Source: an uncultured Oscillospiraceae bacterium
GTDB lineage: Bacteria > Bacillota > Clostridia > Oscillospirales > Acutalibacteraceae
Reading direction: 5' to 3'
DNA: 5,699 bases
NCBI GenBank assembly: GCA_900549675.1
Contig: URPG01000145.1
Coordinates: 1-5,699, forward strand
Shown here: one piece after another, positions 5,687-5,699 of the stretch
How positions within the stretch are numbered: position 1 is the stretch's first letter
How the letters are laid out: each line of letters starts with the position of its first letter
Made by a program: the position numbers and the translations under genes
Notes under the pieces: model-generated
Databases searched by the model: none
The model's input: the letters and a program-made list of their open reading frames with translations, nothing else
What the model was told of the DNA's origin: nothing

Positions 5687-5699
5687 TTTATAGACCTCC

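Overview
The window looks like chromosomal DNA of a moderately AT-rich Firmicute (Clostridia or Negativicutes would both fit). The reasons are strong AGGAGG/GGAGG ribosome-binding sites, a consensus extended -10 promoter, intrinsic terminators with short AT-rich loops, a large single-chain PurL of the type common in Clostridia and relatives, and a small Arc-like ribbon-helix-helix protein. The exact species cannot be told from the sequence alone.

Layout: (1) Positions 1-141 hold an AT-rich inverted repeat, a near-ideal sigma-A promoter and a leader in which a small hairpin sits between the Shine-Dalgarno sequence and the start codon. (2) 142-1401, plus strand: a membrane-anchored family 2 glycosyltransferase, closed by an intrinsic terminator at 1415-1451. 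(3) 1402-1689: a 288-base gap with no convincing gene. It holds the terminator, a perfect 15-base tandem duplication, a GC-rich small palindrome, a candidate promoter with repeated GATAAA words and a hairpin touching the purL ribosome-binding site. (4) 1690-5444, plus strand: purL, phosphoribosylformylglycinamidine synthase of the large glutaminase-fused type. It is split by one missing base at about 3070-3073; putting back one T gives an uninterrupted 1251-residue protein. (5) 5481-5513: a perfect 15-bp hairpin serving as a terminator between converging genes. (6) 5519-5686, minus strand: a 55-residue ribbon-helix-helix protein whose ribosome-binding site is the last five bases of the window.

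The genes do not form one system. The glycosyltransferase (cell-surface polysaccharide), purL (de novo purine synthesis) and the RHH regulator each look like separate transcription units bounded by terminators. No RNA gene, CRISPR array, insertion sequence or defence locus is visible. The most notable points are the frameshifted but otherwise intact purL and the hairpin that appears to bridge a too-distant Shine-Dalgarno sequence to the glycosyltransferase start codon. I see no strong case for a previously undescribed multi-gene system here.
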